A stretch of 64,000 nucleotides of DNA, taken from NCBI GenBank assembly GCA_003586115.2, contig QVOM02000103.1, forward strand, positions 7,594,349-7,658,348, in the 5' to 3' direction. Positions 22,023-33,381 of this stretch are shown here, piece after piece. Within the stretch, counting starts at the first letter, position 1, and each line of letters opens with the position of its first letter. A program made the translations under genes and the position numbers. Below the pieces are notes generated by a model. The model worked only from the letters and a program-made list of their open reading frames with translations. It was not told the DNA's origin and did not search any database. This stretch comes from Salvator merianae. Its lineage: Eukaryota; Chordata; Lepidosauria; Squamata; Teiidae.

Positions 22023-24275
22023 ATCATTTCAGCATTAAGTATTTCAAGGGCATGTCAGAATGCATTATGTCTTTGGCAGTGTTATTATTACTTTGTTGTT
22101 AATGTAGGTGTAACATCATTAGCTTCAAAACCTAAGTGCAGAATATTGATAAGTGAACTGTGTACTAGAAGGAGACATTGGCCTTGTCTCCACAAGCCAT
22201 TCAGCATGCCTTGGAGGTGCATCCCATGTAAATGGGGTGTGAGGGTACTTGGAAGGATTTCAAAGTCTCTCCAAGGCATAAACATTTCAAGGCATCAGAA
22301 GTGATTCTGTCAGTTCTTGCATACTGAACCAGACCCTCACCACAATGAAACTTCACATGCAGGCTGGCTGCACCTGTGCAAGGAGCCTCTCTTTGTGGAA
22401 ATGCATTGACTTGAGCAACATGGTCTCAATGATGTCTGATGGAGACATCTCCCCATGATAGTGACAGTGAAGCTTCTTTGGTTTTATTCTTTTTAATAAA
22501 GTCCTTTTCTTCCCTTTTCAAAGTAAAAAAGTTGTCCTAAAAACCACTCTGCTCCCATCCCACTCTTTTGAATTTAGAGACAAATCTGTTCTGAGTAAAC
22601 TGGGATTATCTGAAACTCAGCTCATGATTAGATTGATCTTCCATGCAATTATTTTGGTATTTATTGTGTACATGTCCCTCCTCACAATTGCACCTCCCTA
22701 ATCCCATCAGAGCTTGGTTTGTGTCAGCATCAAACTGTTGGTAGAAATCAGGAACTGTGTAGGTGTAGGATAAGTACCAGTAGGTTAAGTACTGGTTAAC
22801 TAATAGGTTAACTAACAAGTTAAGTACTGGACTGCGTTAATATCTAAAGCTGCATAGCAAGAGGAAGCAGAGTGGAAACATCCTTAGGTGTAGCAGCAAC
22901 CAAAGGCAACACCCAACATCTTCAGCAATAAGTATTCTTATGTAAGCTAGGGGTTCAAGAGCCAGGAAGACAGTTCAGAAACAGTCAACACTGAAGCAAC
23001 AAATACGTATCTCAGGGGTGGAACCTGAAAATCCAAACAGAGAATTGGGGGTTTGGAGGAAAAAGTTAGGTTCGCTAGACAAGCAAGGCAAGAATTCCAG
23101 GGTCCAAGACACAAGATCTTCAAGGTAATCTAGGTCAGGAAAGACACAGGATCCAAGACCACCACACAGTGCAGACCTTTTGATATCAATGTAATATTTT
23201 CATACTGAGGCAAAAGCTGTGAAATTTCCAGATGCCTTATATACCTATGAAATGACCCATTAGCCCCATTTTTCATAAAACCAGTAGATGGAGCAATGGA
23301 CCATGAAATGAACCAGCAGCAACCAATCAATCCCTGATAGTTTGTGTCTTGTTAGTGCTTGGACAGGAGGCTGCATTGATGTACTAGATGTGGTAAACCA
23401 GACTGGGAGGTCAGAAAAAGTACCTGGATTAATTAAGCTTATCTATCTGTAGTTTTTAATATGTTCAGCAAGCCTCTATTTAATCTTCAGGAGCTTCAAC
23501 AATAGTGGCTAGCATGGATGACCACAGACAGAATCTCCTCCTACTGAAAAACCAGTTTGTGCACTTTGAAGGTGGACCAAAGGAAGATTTTCCAGCCTTG
23601 CATGCAGTTCAGTGCTTTGTAAGGGTGGGAAGAAGCTTCTACATAAGCTCACCTACACTAACAGCTAGTAGTCTTTAGATATGATCTAGGATGTGAAGCA
23701 AGAAATGTGCAGTCTAAGGAAAGTAAGGAAAACTGTGTAGAAGTAGTTTGCATGAGTTCATGCTTTGCTTGTACAAGATGTCTTCATTCATTTTTTCCTG
23801 ATTCTTCCTTTTCTCCTGCACACCCCAACCTAATTCAAAGGAACAAAACTAGAATACTAGCAGGACTGGAAACAGACCTCTGGTACAGATGCCCAAAGAT
23901 GCATATGTTTAATTATATTTTCTAAGCTAGAAACAGCTTCAGGGAATTTTCACTTAGACTGAACAACACCAAATTAAACCTTGGTGTGAGAAAGGCTCCT
24001 TAAAAGAGAGTTTTAAAGCTTTTTAGAATAATATTTGGAACCTGATAACTATATTTGCAGTATTTTGGAAGTTTTCCAAATGTATACTAAGTTAATTTCA
24101 GTACAATTTGATTTTAATATGGGACTGTGCATGTGCTTAGAATGAGAATAGATGCTTTCTGAGATCCTCCTGTAGACCCTTAATGAATACATTTTTTTGA
24201 AGGAGAAAGTTTCCCCTCCAAAAAAGCTGAGATTTAATTGTGAGCTGTCAGAAAAGATAGTGTAGGAGAGACTGA
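22023..24275. other. unassigned; possible decayed LTR at about 22860-23345
   Basis: No gene recognised. In 22860-23345 the minus strand has a TATA-like TATATAAGG (about 23235-23243) followed by a purine/pyrimidine-biased leader reminiscent of retroelement R/U5, but ends and target duplication are missing. From 22176 a segment starting GGCCTTGTCTCCAC may be another short DNA element. Both are weak. Confidence 0.3.
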
Positions 24276-24384
24276 CCCTGTGCCAAAAGATTGAAGCAGA
24301 TTGCATGGAGGCTACAAGAGCAAGCAGATCCAGCTGGTAAGATGGTGACAGGAGGGAAATCATGCTCTCTGGGGAAAAAAAAGT

Positions 24385-25114
24385 TTGGAAAAGAAAATTC
24401 ATAAACTCCTGGCATCATCCAAAGGTGTGGAAGAGTCATTAAAGAAGCTTTCAGAAGACATTCAGGCAATTAAGCAAATGACAAATAAAGCCTATCAGAT
24501 GGAGGAGGAGAATGCTAAAGCAGCAACAGAAAATAGAGAGGCAGTAAAGGAGCTGGAGAAAGCAAGGGCAGAGCTGTTGGAGCAGATAAATTTGATTAAT
24601 AGACAAAAAAGGAAAAACCTGAGATTTAATGGTTTTCTAAACAGCTTACAGCCAAGGGAGATGATTAAAACCATAACAGAATGGCTGAAATCCCTGAATA
24701 TGAAAGTTAATCAATACAACGTGAAGAGAGCACATTGGAGTATGACAGTGAGACAGAGTGGTGGAGAAAAAACACTTGATAGTTGCATTTGCGAGAGAAA
24801 GTGTTCAAGATAAGATATATAAACAATTGAGGAGCATAAAAGATTTTCGGTTTGGGAATAATAAGATAATGGTTTTCTTGGGTTTGGCAAGGGAAACACT
24901 TTGTCAAAGGGCTAAAATGAAATCAATTGGATGGAAAATTATGGAGGTGGGACTTAGATTTTTGTGGACAATTCCCACAGCTATATTAGTTATTAAAGAG
25001 GACAAAAGTTACAAGGCTTGGAATGAAGAAGAAGGAGTAGAGATGCTGAAAGCATTGAACATTCATGACAAACCAGAGGAAGAAGTGGCAGAGGAACAGG
25101 AAGAGGAATTATAA
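24385..25114 (+). pseudogene. L1 ORF1 (coiled coil plus RNA-binding domain)
   Basis: Frame 24385-24813 gives a long Glu/Lys/Ala-rich coiled coil (about residues 10-75), then RKNLRFNGF, the start of the RRM-like domain in L1 ORF1. A frameshift near 24760-24790 moves the reading to 24758-25114, which holds the C-terminal domain (AFARESVQDKIYKQLR, FGNNKIMVF) and an acidic tail. The protein normally trimerises and coats L1 RNA. One frameshift disables this copy; otherwise the frame is largely intact. Confidence 0.8.
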
Positions 25115-25960
25115 GAATTACAAGAACTTGAGAAGCGTGTCAAAGACTTGAGAGAGAAAAAGACAGTCATAAAAGCTGGAGAAACAAGGGCTACAAGACA
25201 GAGGTTACCTAGTCAAAATATATAGTTTTTGAAGTCTTGGAAATGTTAATATTTGGTGGTCAGGGATTGAAATGTGTTTGAGAAGGTTTGAGGGGATAAT
25301 ATTTTAAGATACTTTCTAGTTCCATTTTAAAGTTAGCAGATTACATGCTTGCGTTTTTGAATCAATGAATGGGGAAAGCTAGTGTTAGCTGGCGGGGATA
25401 ATTATGAGTGTAATGATAAAAAGAGTTAAGAAGTAGAATGTTGAATAGTTCTGGAAGTTTATGTTTTTTCCCCCATTAAGGATAAATTGTATAGGAGGGA
25501 GGGATGAGTTATTTAAGGGTAAATTTAAGAATTAAGGTTTAAAGATAGAGGATTATAACTCTGGAGATTGAGTTATTGTCTATGAATTATAAATAAATAA
25601 TTATAAATAAATAAATAAATTTTAATTCTAAATAAATTGTGAATCATGATTTGAAGGGGATAAGAGAGATGAGGTGAATTTGAAAGGAAAAGAGGAGAAA
25701 TAGAAAATGAATATAAAAGTTAAAGGGAAGAGGGGAACAGAAATATAGAATGTTAGGGCTACAGGAGGAGACTGGTATAGGAAATGCAGTCCACATAGAC
25801 ATGGAACAGGATGGGTGACATCAAATGCACACCATGGGAGAGAAGGGAGGTTGGTTTCCATTGGGGGAAAGGAAGGGTGGATCCAGGGGATTATAGGTGT
25901 AACAAAACAAAGTCATATGGAAAGGAAGAATACCAAGTATCAAGTAAAAGTTATAGAAAT
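25115..25960 (+). other. L1 inter-ORF spacer
   Basis: AT-rich sequence with (ATAA)n at about 25585-25621. It probably contains decayed ORF1 end and spacer; no intact frame. Antisense frames at 25628-26102 are shadows. Confidence 0.55.
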
Positions 25961-25964
25961 AAAT

Positions 25965-26610
25965 GGGAGATTTGAAAGTATTATCAATTAATGTGAATGG
26001 TCTCAGCTCCCCAGTTAAGAGGCACAAACTGAACAAGATGTTGTGAAGGGAAAGGGTGAGAATTGCCATCTTGCAGGAAATCCATAAAATATGATGGAAC
26101 AAAATTGTTAAATAATATTGGAATGTCTAGCACAAGAGAGAGAAGGGAGGGAAGATCTCTTTAATAAAGGGAATATTTAATAAAGGGAAAATAAACCATA
26201 AAGTGTATACATTGGTGTCAATATATTCTCCCAATAGAGGGTATTTTTGGAAAGGATAATGAGAACATTGGAAATATGTAGAGAGGGAGATTTGATAATG
26301 GGAGGAGATTTGAACATAGAAGTGGAGGGAGGAATTCAAGAGATAACAAGACCAAATTCAAGGAGAAGGGGATGGGCTGTTCAAAATTGGGGCTTTAGGA
26401 ATGTATGTGAAAGGACACAAAAAAAGGAATTATACATATTATTCATCAAGACAGAAAACATATAGCCGTATTGACTATATTTTGGTGAAGATTATGAATA
26501 GAATTAGAGTGAAAGAGGCAGAGGTAGAAAAAAAAAAAGGATATCGGATCATGGCCCGATTATAGTGGCCTTTGAACAGGATGAAAGGAAAAAAAGAGTT
26601 TGGAGATTTG
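25965..26610 (+). pseudogene. L1 ORF2 endonuclease domain
   Basis: Reads VLSINVNGLSSPVKRHKL near 25975 (N-terminal block of the L1 AP-type endonuclease), RIAILQE (catalytic Glu region) near 26060, MGGDLN near 26300, YSRIDYILVK near 26465 and SDHGPI near 26545, which keeps the SDH catalytic motif. Several frameshifts and stops separate the blocks. The LTR insertion at 26611 lies just after this domain. Confidence 0.8.
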
Positions 26611-27254
26611 TGTTATATCCCAGGCAGGCTGACAAATGGGGGCCAAGGCAAACCTCAGTAACTGAGAAGTCCTTTTTATTAACAGTCCGGGTCACAACAG
26701 GGAGGCAGAAGGAGTTTAGAAGCAAACAAAGCCAAAGGAGTAAGAGAAGCCGTAGTCAAAGTCCAGTCTAGGTTCAAACAGGGTTGTAGTCACCGAAGCA
26801 AACAAAGTCCAGGGATGAAGAGAAGCCGAAGTCAAAACACAGTCCAAACAAAGGGTCAGGGTTCTAGAAGCCAGGAGATCAGAGTAACAGGATGCACGGA
26901 TGGAAAGCAGTTGCTGCAAATGCCTCCGCTGCAGTCTTTGTGTAGTATTTATACTGCAGGATCATATTCTCCCAGGTGTGAGCTTGGGTATGGCCGGCTT
27001 CTGCTAGATTGCTTACACAAGCTCAGCTGAGCCCTGCGTTTGGCCCTTCTTCTTTCTATGGCTGGGGGAGGAATGTTTTCAGGAATCTCTGAGGTTTCCA
27101 AACATCTCCTGCCGATGTTTGTGCCTTGTCCTCTGGGATGATGGTGAGCTGTCTGGACTCTGTGCCACTTTGGAGCTGCCTGCTCTACATCTACACAGCT
27201 CTCAGGCTGAACACCGCCCTCATCCTCAGAGTCCGAGGCACTCATAACAATTTG
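26606..27254 (-). mobile_element. solo LTR, copy 2, with 5-bp TSD, inside L1
   Basis: LTR 26611-27249 (639 bp), inverted relative to copy 1 and similar along its whole length by eye. ATTTG is duplicated exactly at 26606-26610 and 27250-27254. Removing the LTR and one ATTTG rejoins the L1 reading (…RVWRF then DPIV…). The 98-codon U3 frame is on the minus strand (about 26953-27247). The 5-bp duplication in both copies shows the family makes 5-bp target duplications. This insertion is younger than the L1. Confidence 0.93.
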
Positions 27255-28197
27255 ATCCAATAGTGATTTCAAAGAGGGAATATAAGACAAGTTGGAAAAT
27301 GAAATGAAGGAGTATTTTGAAATTAATGAAGGGGAAGGGGTACAAAACACAATTCTTTGGGAAAGTTTCTGGGCTGTTATGAGCGGCAAATGTAATAGTT
27401 TAGAAAGCATGAGGAAAAGGAGTAGGCTGCATAAGGTGAATTGAGGAAAGAAATTCCTCAATATGTTCCAGGTGGGACATATAAGAACAGGAGTTGATTG
27501 GATAAGGCAGTCCCTTCAGAAGAAAAAGAGGGAATTAGAAATTATGGAGGAGGAAGAGCTAAACAGAAAGAAGATGTATGTTAAGAATGAATTTCAAGGA
27601 TGGGATATAAAGTCTATGAAGAGGTTAAGAAGATACTTAGAAAAGAGAAAAGAAAAAAAAATGTGGATAATGAAGTTAAAAAAGGAAAATGTACAAGAGA
27701 AAGTGGAGAGCAAGAAGATTATGGAGTTAATGGCTAGATTTTATGAACGACAATATGAGGAGAGAGAGGTGAGGAGAGAAAAGATAGAGGTTCAAAGGAA
27801 ATTGAACAGAGAACAACAAAATATGTTGAACGGTCCTATAACGGAAGAGGTAGAAAAAGTTATAGATGGATTGAAGCTGGGTAAATCCCCTGGACCAGAT
27901 GAATATAAAAAAGTCTTTTATAAAACTTTTAAGCTAAGAATTCCTCATTTGAAGAACGTATTTCAGGAGATATTTACAAGATTGGAGAAGTATCGTGATG
28001 CATTTCAGATAATGTGGTTAGTGGAGTTACAATATGTTAATAAGAAATGGAGTAGAATGGAAAGAGAAATGAATATTCAATTTAATATTAAATTTAGTAA
28101 AAAAAAAGAAAGAACAAGAAAAATATATGGGACTACTGAGAGGAGTAGTGCAAACATGGGAAAAAATGGAAAAAAAATTGGTGGAAGGAAATGGTGA
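27255..28197 (+). pseudogene. L1 ORF2, segment between endonuclease and RT
   Basis: After the LTR, ORF2 resumes (DPIVISKREYKTSW, EYFEINEGEG, ILWESFWAVMSGK), and frame 27463-28197 carries the helical stretch that precedes the RT with KLNREQQNMLNGPITEEVE and LGKSPGPDE (RT block 1). After a short FYKTF block the sequence jumps to a C-terminal-like segment (FQIMWLVELQ…), skipping the palm blocks. The polyprotein is dead. Confidence 0.78.
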
Positions 28198-28920
28198 ATT
28201 GGCATTGATAGATGTTATGAATAGCAGAAATAAAGTGGTTGAGGAAAGGATGACTGAAAAAATGAAGGAGCAAGGTATTGTAAGGTTGGAATATTTATTC
28301 GATGAAGGGGGAATTTCATTATCAGTAGCTGAATTGGAAAGAATGTTGAGAAGAAATAATTGGTTATTAATAAGAGGATTAGGGAATTATAAGGAAGAGA
28401 TAAGAGGGTTGATTGGGAAGGAAAATACCCCTTGGGAGAATGTGATACAATAGATAATGAAAGGAGAAATGGGGGGAGGGGGGAAATATACAAACTCATC
28501 ATAGTATGGGGAATAAAATCAAGAACTCATTGTGGAAATTTTGGAAAGATGGTATCAGGATAGAAGAAGAGGATATTCATAGGGAGATTATAAGCATTAA
28601 GAGAACAAAACAAAATAGGTTAAAGGAAATAAGGATGAAGATTTTACATAAGTGGTACAGAACCCCCTGTCAAGCAGTTCATATATTTTGGAATTGTGGG
28701 GAGGTACAGAGATTTTGGGAGAGGATTCAAGAGGAAGTACGGAAAATTATTCAAATAGAATCAACACCAATAGTTTTGACTAAGGAGATTTGCTTAATGC
28801 ATTGCTACAGAGATTTAAGGTTGAATAAAGTGAAGGAGTTTTGTCTTGAACAATTAATACTGGCAGCGTTGTCCGTAATAACCATCACTATCCGTGCTGC
28901 AAGGCAGAGCTACTGAAATG
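28120..28920 (+). pseudogene. L1 ORF2 C-terminal region
   Basis: Frames 28127-28453 and 28506-28916 hold parts of the C-terminal third: LIRGLGNYKEEI near the end of one, and KILHKWYRTP, HIFWNCGEVQRFWERI and LAALSVITITI in the other. The HxFWxC words correspond to the Cys/His-rich end of L1 ORF2. A G/A-rich gap at 28455-28500 separates them. The 3'UTR and poly-A were not identified. Confidence 0.75.
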
Positions 28921-28925
28921 AGAAT

Positions 28926-29999
28926 ATTGATTATGAGCAAACTTCCTACCATCAGCTCTCATATTAGACTGCCTAAGTCTAGCACAAAACTACTTTCAGA
29001 TGAGAAACTAGCAAATGCCAATGTAGAAATACAAACCTCTCCAACTATTACCATAACCAAAATCAACATTTGGTATATGCAACAGCAACAGAAGCCTTTT
29101 CCACACTAGGTGGGCTGTTCAGCCCATGTAGCATGCTCTGGTGAGCTTGGGCCATGCTGGAGTGGGCTACAAGTTACTCTCCATAAGGCCTGTCCACATT
29201 TGGATAGCCCATTGTTGTCCAGCTCTGACTGCCACCTTTGAAGGCCGGGAATAAAAGTTTACAGGTAAGCCCATGTTAGAGGTGTACCAACCTCCAGCAG
29301 TGCGTCTGGCAGTGCTTCTTGGAGTGCGGCCAAAACAGGTACCCCAGAGTATTCTGACCTATGGGGACATGTTTTCTGTGTGTCCCTCATAGTCTGGAAT
29401 ACAGACTATGGTTGTGTTGTGGACCTCTTTAAAGAGGTTCATAGCAGCACCATCCACTGCTTTGTCCTGTGAGGATGAAATGATCTAAGAGGGGGTGGGA
29501 CTTTCATAATTCCTCAATAGGTGCAGAAGCGTGAGCCTTGGGTCACAACATATTCTGTTTCAAGGCCCAATTTGGAAAGGGCAAGTGATTCTAGAGATGC
29601 TTGGCTACAAGACCAAGGGCTCAAATGATGATAACCAACAATGTTCCCCTTGATGGCTAAGAAGAAAAGCCAAAATAAGAGACATATGAAGGGCCATTTG
29701 TAGGTTGACATAACTCAATATGTCTTGTTTTATTGCTCAGTCTACACCTCAATAAAGCACTCCTATTTGGAACCCTTAATAGGTGAGTGTAAGTTTTGTG
29801 ACATCCAGGCCAAACCTACTTCAGGGATCCATTATTGACATTAAACATTGTCCTCTTTTCTATTAAAAGTTTCCCAACTTAGGCAGTCATACACAGAACA
29901 GATTGGCATTGCCTGCAAGGAATCAGTTATTATCAGCTGGCTTATTCTCTGACCGGCTAACACAAGGCAGGATGGCACTGATCATCAAAAGCAACAGGT
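28926..29999. other. unassigned sequence
   Basis: No gene recognised. GGTGGGCTGTTCAGCCC at about 29110 and GGCCTGTCCACATTTGG at 29187 hint at another short DNA element, without paired ends. Confidence 0.35.
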
Positions 30000-30036
30000 T
30001 TACAGCACTATCCAATTACCACTCAATAACCTGCTT

Positions 30037-30267
30037 TTGCACATTGTGGAAAATCCTGTTATAACCAGCAAGCTGTATAGACATGTATGTCAATCCACGA
30101 ATGCAGTTCAAAAGGGGATTGGAAACAACACCAGTAGCCCAAAGCACCAGCTATTAATGGACTTAAAGTGCAGAAGGACCAACCTTACTATAGCATGGAT
30201 TGACTACAAGAAAGCCTATGACTCAGTACCACACTCATGCATCGTTGAATACTTGGTGCTAAGACAC
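30037..30267 (+). pseudogene. R4/Dong-like RT fragment
   Basis: Reads QKGIGNNTSSPKHQLLMD and TIAWIDYKKAYDSVPHS, the last being the RT block with the first catalytic Asp. In related elements this is followed by a YADD block; here the MITE insertion and a deletion replace it. Confidence 0.7.
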
Positions 30268-30286
30268 CTGGTGATAAGACACCATT

Positions 30287-30480
30287 GGCCTTTCTGCACT
30301 TTCCATCTTGGAATGTTCAGAACTGAATAGTGTAGCAGCCATTTCTACTGTGAGGGTTGGAACATTCCAGCAATGGGTTTCCAGCACTCACAGTGCGAAT
30401 GCTGGCTTCCCATGCCATGACAACAGCCAGGGAAATATCCAACTGCTGCCATGGTGACTGGGGACGTGGCACAGCTAGTA
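30287..30480 (+). mobile_element. fragment of GGCC...GCACTTTCC DNA element
   Basis: Starts GGCCTTTCTGCACTTTCCA and continues with TGGAATGTTCA, CAGTGCGAATGCTGG and CATGGTGACTGG, in the same order as in the copies at 44346-44744 and 47493-47947. Its right end is not recognised. It interrupts the R4-like LINE. Confidence 0.7.
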
Positions 30481-30858
30481 GTGAAAGGGATGCACATAAC
30501 AGAGACTTCAAGACACCTCAGGATGGGATAATTTTTAAAATATATTTTCTGTGTAACCCAAGGGTTTCAAAATCACCCCAGTGCATATAAAACCATGTGT
30601 CTGAACATACCCCGAGTCAAATGTCAAGGGTGGACAACGGTTAACAAGTGTCAAGGCCACTGTCCTAAATGAATAGAGAAGCATCCATGAATACATTAGT
30701 CACATGGCTCTTATGGACGAACTGCTAAGAGAATTTCTCAGACAACCACAGGCAAGAAGCATGAAAGAAGAACAAGCAGTGGAGTTACCTTAGCATAACA
30801 AACTCTTGCATGGAATGTACCATCAGTAGATCATAGAAACGACAAAATCCTATCAGCA

Positions 30859-31402
30859 GTGGAAAAAGCAGGGCTGAAAGGCAGCACTGAACCAATAATC
30901 TTAGCAGCACAAGAGCAAGCACTGGGTACAAGAACAAAAGAAGCAGAGGGCTTCCATACCAGGCGGGATCCCAGGTACAAAATGTGCAAAGAGGCCCCTG
31001 AAACAGTCCAGCACATAGTAGCACAACCAAACTGCAGGGACCATGTACAGGAATATCTGCAATGAGTATGGTCTGAGCGTCCCAAAGTCTAAATAGGGAA
31101 TTCCACAAGGAAAAGTGGCTGAGAATGACAGAGCCAGGATCCTGTGGGACTTCCAGACCAACAAACAAATAGTGGTTAATCAACTCAATAGCATGGTAGT
31201 GCATAATGGCAAGAAAGAACAAGTGATAATACATGTAGTAGCCCCAAGTGATGGCAACATCAGGAAGAAAGAATATAAGAAACTGGAGGAATACCAGGGA
31301 CTGCAAGTAGGTAAAGGCAAAAGCGGTCCCTGTGATAGGAGCACTCGGGGCAGTGACCTCCAAGTTGGAAGAATGGCTTCAACAGATCCCAGGATATTTT
31401 AA
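30859..31402 (+). pseudogene. R4/Dong-like C-terminus: zinc knuckle and REL endonuclease
   Basis: Frame 30859-31065 reads EKAGLKGSTEPIILAAQEQA and CKEAPETVQHIVAQ, where the usual knuckle CxxC...H...C has lost its first and last Cys (KMC, Gln). Frame 31115-31402 reads ENDRARILWDFQ, NKQIVVNQLNSMVV, EQVIIHVVAPSD and IRKKEYKKLEEYQGL. The PD...D motif of the restriction-like nuclease has become L/N and H, so the nuclease is inactive. The frame breaks between the two parts (about 31066-31114). Confidence 0.75.
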
Positions 31403-31455
31403 TATTTCGTAAATTGACATGGTCATTTGACAAATCAATAAACTTATCCATTCAT

Positions 31456-32994
31456 TTATTCCCAACTATGCCAAACTCTGGGAGTACGCAACCTGGGAGG
31501 GTCACATCTTGGGTTCCAGCCTGTGTGACCATTTCAGGGAGTTCTGATTTCAGGCTTGGAGAGGACAAGACTACCCAACTATAGCAGCATTGTGCAAATA
31601 GAAAGCTCCTGCTGATTGACAAGAAAGCCCACAAAAAGTTTCTAAACATCAAAAATCCTAGCAATGAGAAACATAGATCTTGCTACTTGTTTGCATTTTA
31701 GTGTCCATCACTTCAGTCTTGTCATAGCTCTGAGCAATCCCACTGGATGGATGTACAGAACAGACTCCATCATGATCTGGAAGAGAAGCCTTCATTTGTA
31801 ATTCAAAGTGCAAACAATTTTGGATTTCCATAAAGGTGATTTTTCATTTGGGGATGGTCTAGCCTCTAGGGAAAGCTCCCAGAAGATAACATGCAACTCA
31901 GGAATAAAATTTAACTAAAGGCATAGCAATTTTGTATGTGTTTCACTCTCTCCAGAAAAGTTTTTCCCTTCCTGTATATGTCCAATAATCTCAGTGCTTC
32001 AATTTTAATATTGTACAGGATTTCAAAAGGTGTTGAAATAAAAGAAGGAGGAATGGGAGGGAAGGGAGAAACCGTCAATTTAAATTATTAACAGTGGTTG
32101 AACATAAGTATCAGAATTCACTGTTAATGTTGTGTGGAGTCTAACTTGAAAAAATTTATATAGGGCTACATGCATTGCACTTCAGCTCCTAAGAGAGATT
32201 TCTTCTAAATGTGATCTATCTTTCCAAAGTTTCTATATCCCATTTGTTGGTGATGTTATGCTTGAAGAACAACAGGTATCTTCATTAACAGGAGTGTCTC
32301 TCTCTTTTTTTTCTGTTTCACATCCATTCATGTTCATGACTTTGCAATAATCAGTGACTCTCAGCCAAACTGATTTTACTGGCTCGAGAAAAAGCTAAAA
32401 TAGAATGAATTATTCATATCACCTTGATTTTGCTGGAAGAAGTGACTAACGCAAATTAGGCTTTAGATATTAAAAAAAAGAACCTTAATCATGTCTACTC
32501 CAAAGTAAGTCCCATGTGCTCAGTGATACTTTTTTTTTATCCCTACGGTGTGTTGGGGAAAGTGTCTGATGGGCTGGAGCATATGCTTCAGCACCAGAGG
32601 CAGGAGGTATGACATCCATGTGCCTCTCAAACTCACAAACTATGAAGTCAGGGAATGAAATTTCTCTGGCTTTGAAGTTTCTGCCTGGTTCCATTAAAGA
32701 ACACATAGAAAATGGCCATGGAAGTCAGCCATTTTCTGTGTGTTGTGAAATGGACCCAGGCAGGTGGTGACAAGAGTAAGTTACCTGCACATTCAACTGT
32801 GCAGCAATGGCACAGGCACCTAAGGGCAGCAAATGGCCTCAAAGGTGTTTTTCCCACACTATAAGAAGGATGCATACAAGAATGTTTTCCACTTCTCAAG
32901 GGTGGACTGCAGGCTTGAAGGTAGCACAGGCATGTAGGGGCCATGACCCTCAGACCTTCATCAGATGCCTTTTTCACCTTGTATGAATGCAGCC
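31456..32994. other. unassigned sequence
   Basis: No gene recognised; frames at 31452-31664 and 32485-32977 carry no recognised domain. Confidence 0.4.
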
Positions 32995-33381
32995 TAAGGG
33001 TGCGATCAGACCAGGCTTTTTTCAGTCATCCCTTTAAGAAAAAGTGTCCCTTACACATGCACACATAAAAAAAGTCTTACAAACACTTCTTTTATACAGC
33101 TGAGAATATACCTTCTTTCCTCACACTGCAGCCTACAATGGCATCCAAGTAACACCTAACGTGACTAAGGGGGTTGTCCCTGATTGGCCACTTGGTGGGA
33201 CCCCCCCACCTCTTTGCTTATATAGTTTCCTGCCAACCCAGCTTAAATAGAGAGAGAGGTGTAAAATCCCTAATGTTGAAGAGGTGATCTTTCTGGGACT
33301 TCAAGGCAGAGTGAGGTGAATACAGGGCAAAAATGTCTGTCATTTAAGGTGCCTCCTTAAACATATTTGATCACACCCTTA
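32995..33381. mobile_element. TA-flanked MITE (mariner/Tc1-like), 383 bp
   Basis: Element 32997-33379. Ends AGGGTGCGATCA and TGATCACACCCT are inverted repeats with one mismatch, flanked by TA at 32995-32996 and 33380-33381, as expected for Tc1/mariner. Inside, ATTGGCC (about 33183) and TTATATAG (about 33219) give a CCAAT/TATA-like spacing. No transposase frame. Confidence 0.82.

Larger units (their letters stand above)
24280..28925 (+). mobile_element. decayed L1 LINE carrying a nested solo LTR
   Basis: Plus-strand L1 with 5' leader (about 24280), ORF1 (24385-25114), a spacer of about 850 bp with ATAA repeats, ORF2 endonuclease (about 25965-26610), the inserted LTR 26611-27249, then ORF2 downstream of the nuclease to about 27990 and C-terminal sequence to about 28900. 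The core RT blocks (YRPISL, FADD) are not found, so there is also an internal deletion around 27990-28030. Without the LTR the element would be about 4 kb. Confidence 0.85.
30000..31455 (+). mobile_element. R4/Dong-like LINE remnant with REL endonuclease
   Basis: Three coding remnants in order on the plus strand: an RT piece (about 30110-30267), a zinc-knuckle/linker region (30859-31065) and a restriction-like endonuclease end (31080-31402). The RT catalytic box is absent and a MITE fragment is inserted at about 30287-30480, so the element is broken. REL-endonuclease LINEs of the R4/Dong/Rex6 group occur in lizards and fish; the exact clade was not tested. The tail CATTCATTTATTCC at about 31450 may be the 3' end. 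Confidence 0.68.

Noticed and set aside
22860..23345. Second LTR on the minus strand
   Set aside because: Only a TATA-like word and base composition support it; no ends, duplication or second copy.
30785..31363. 192-codon antisense hydrophobic frame that looks like a membrane protein
   Set aside because: It is the opposite strand of the R4-like LINE coding region; hydrophobicity follows from complementing Lys/Glu/Gln-rich codons.
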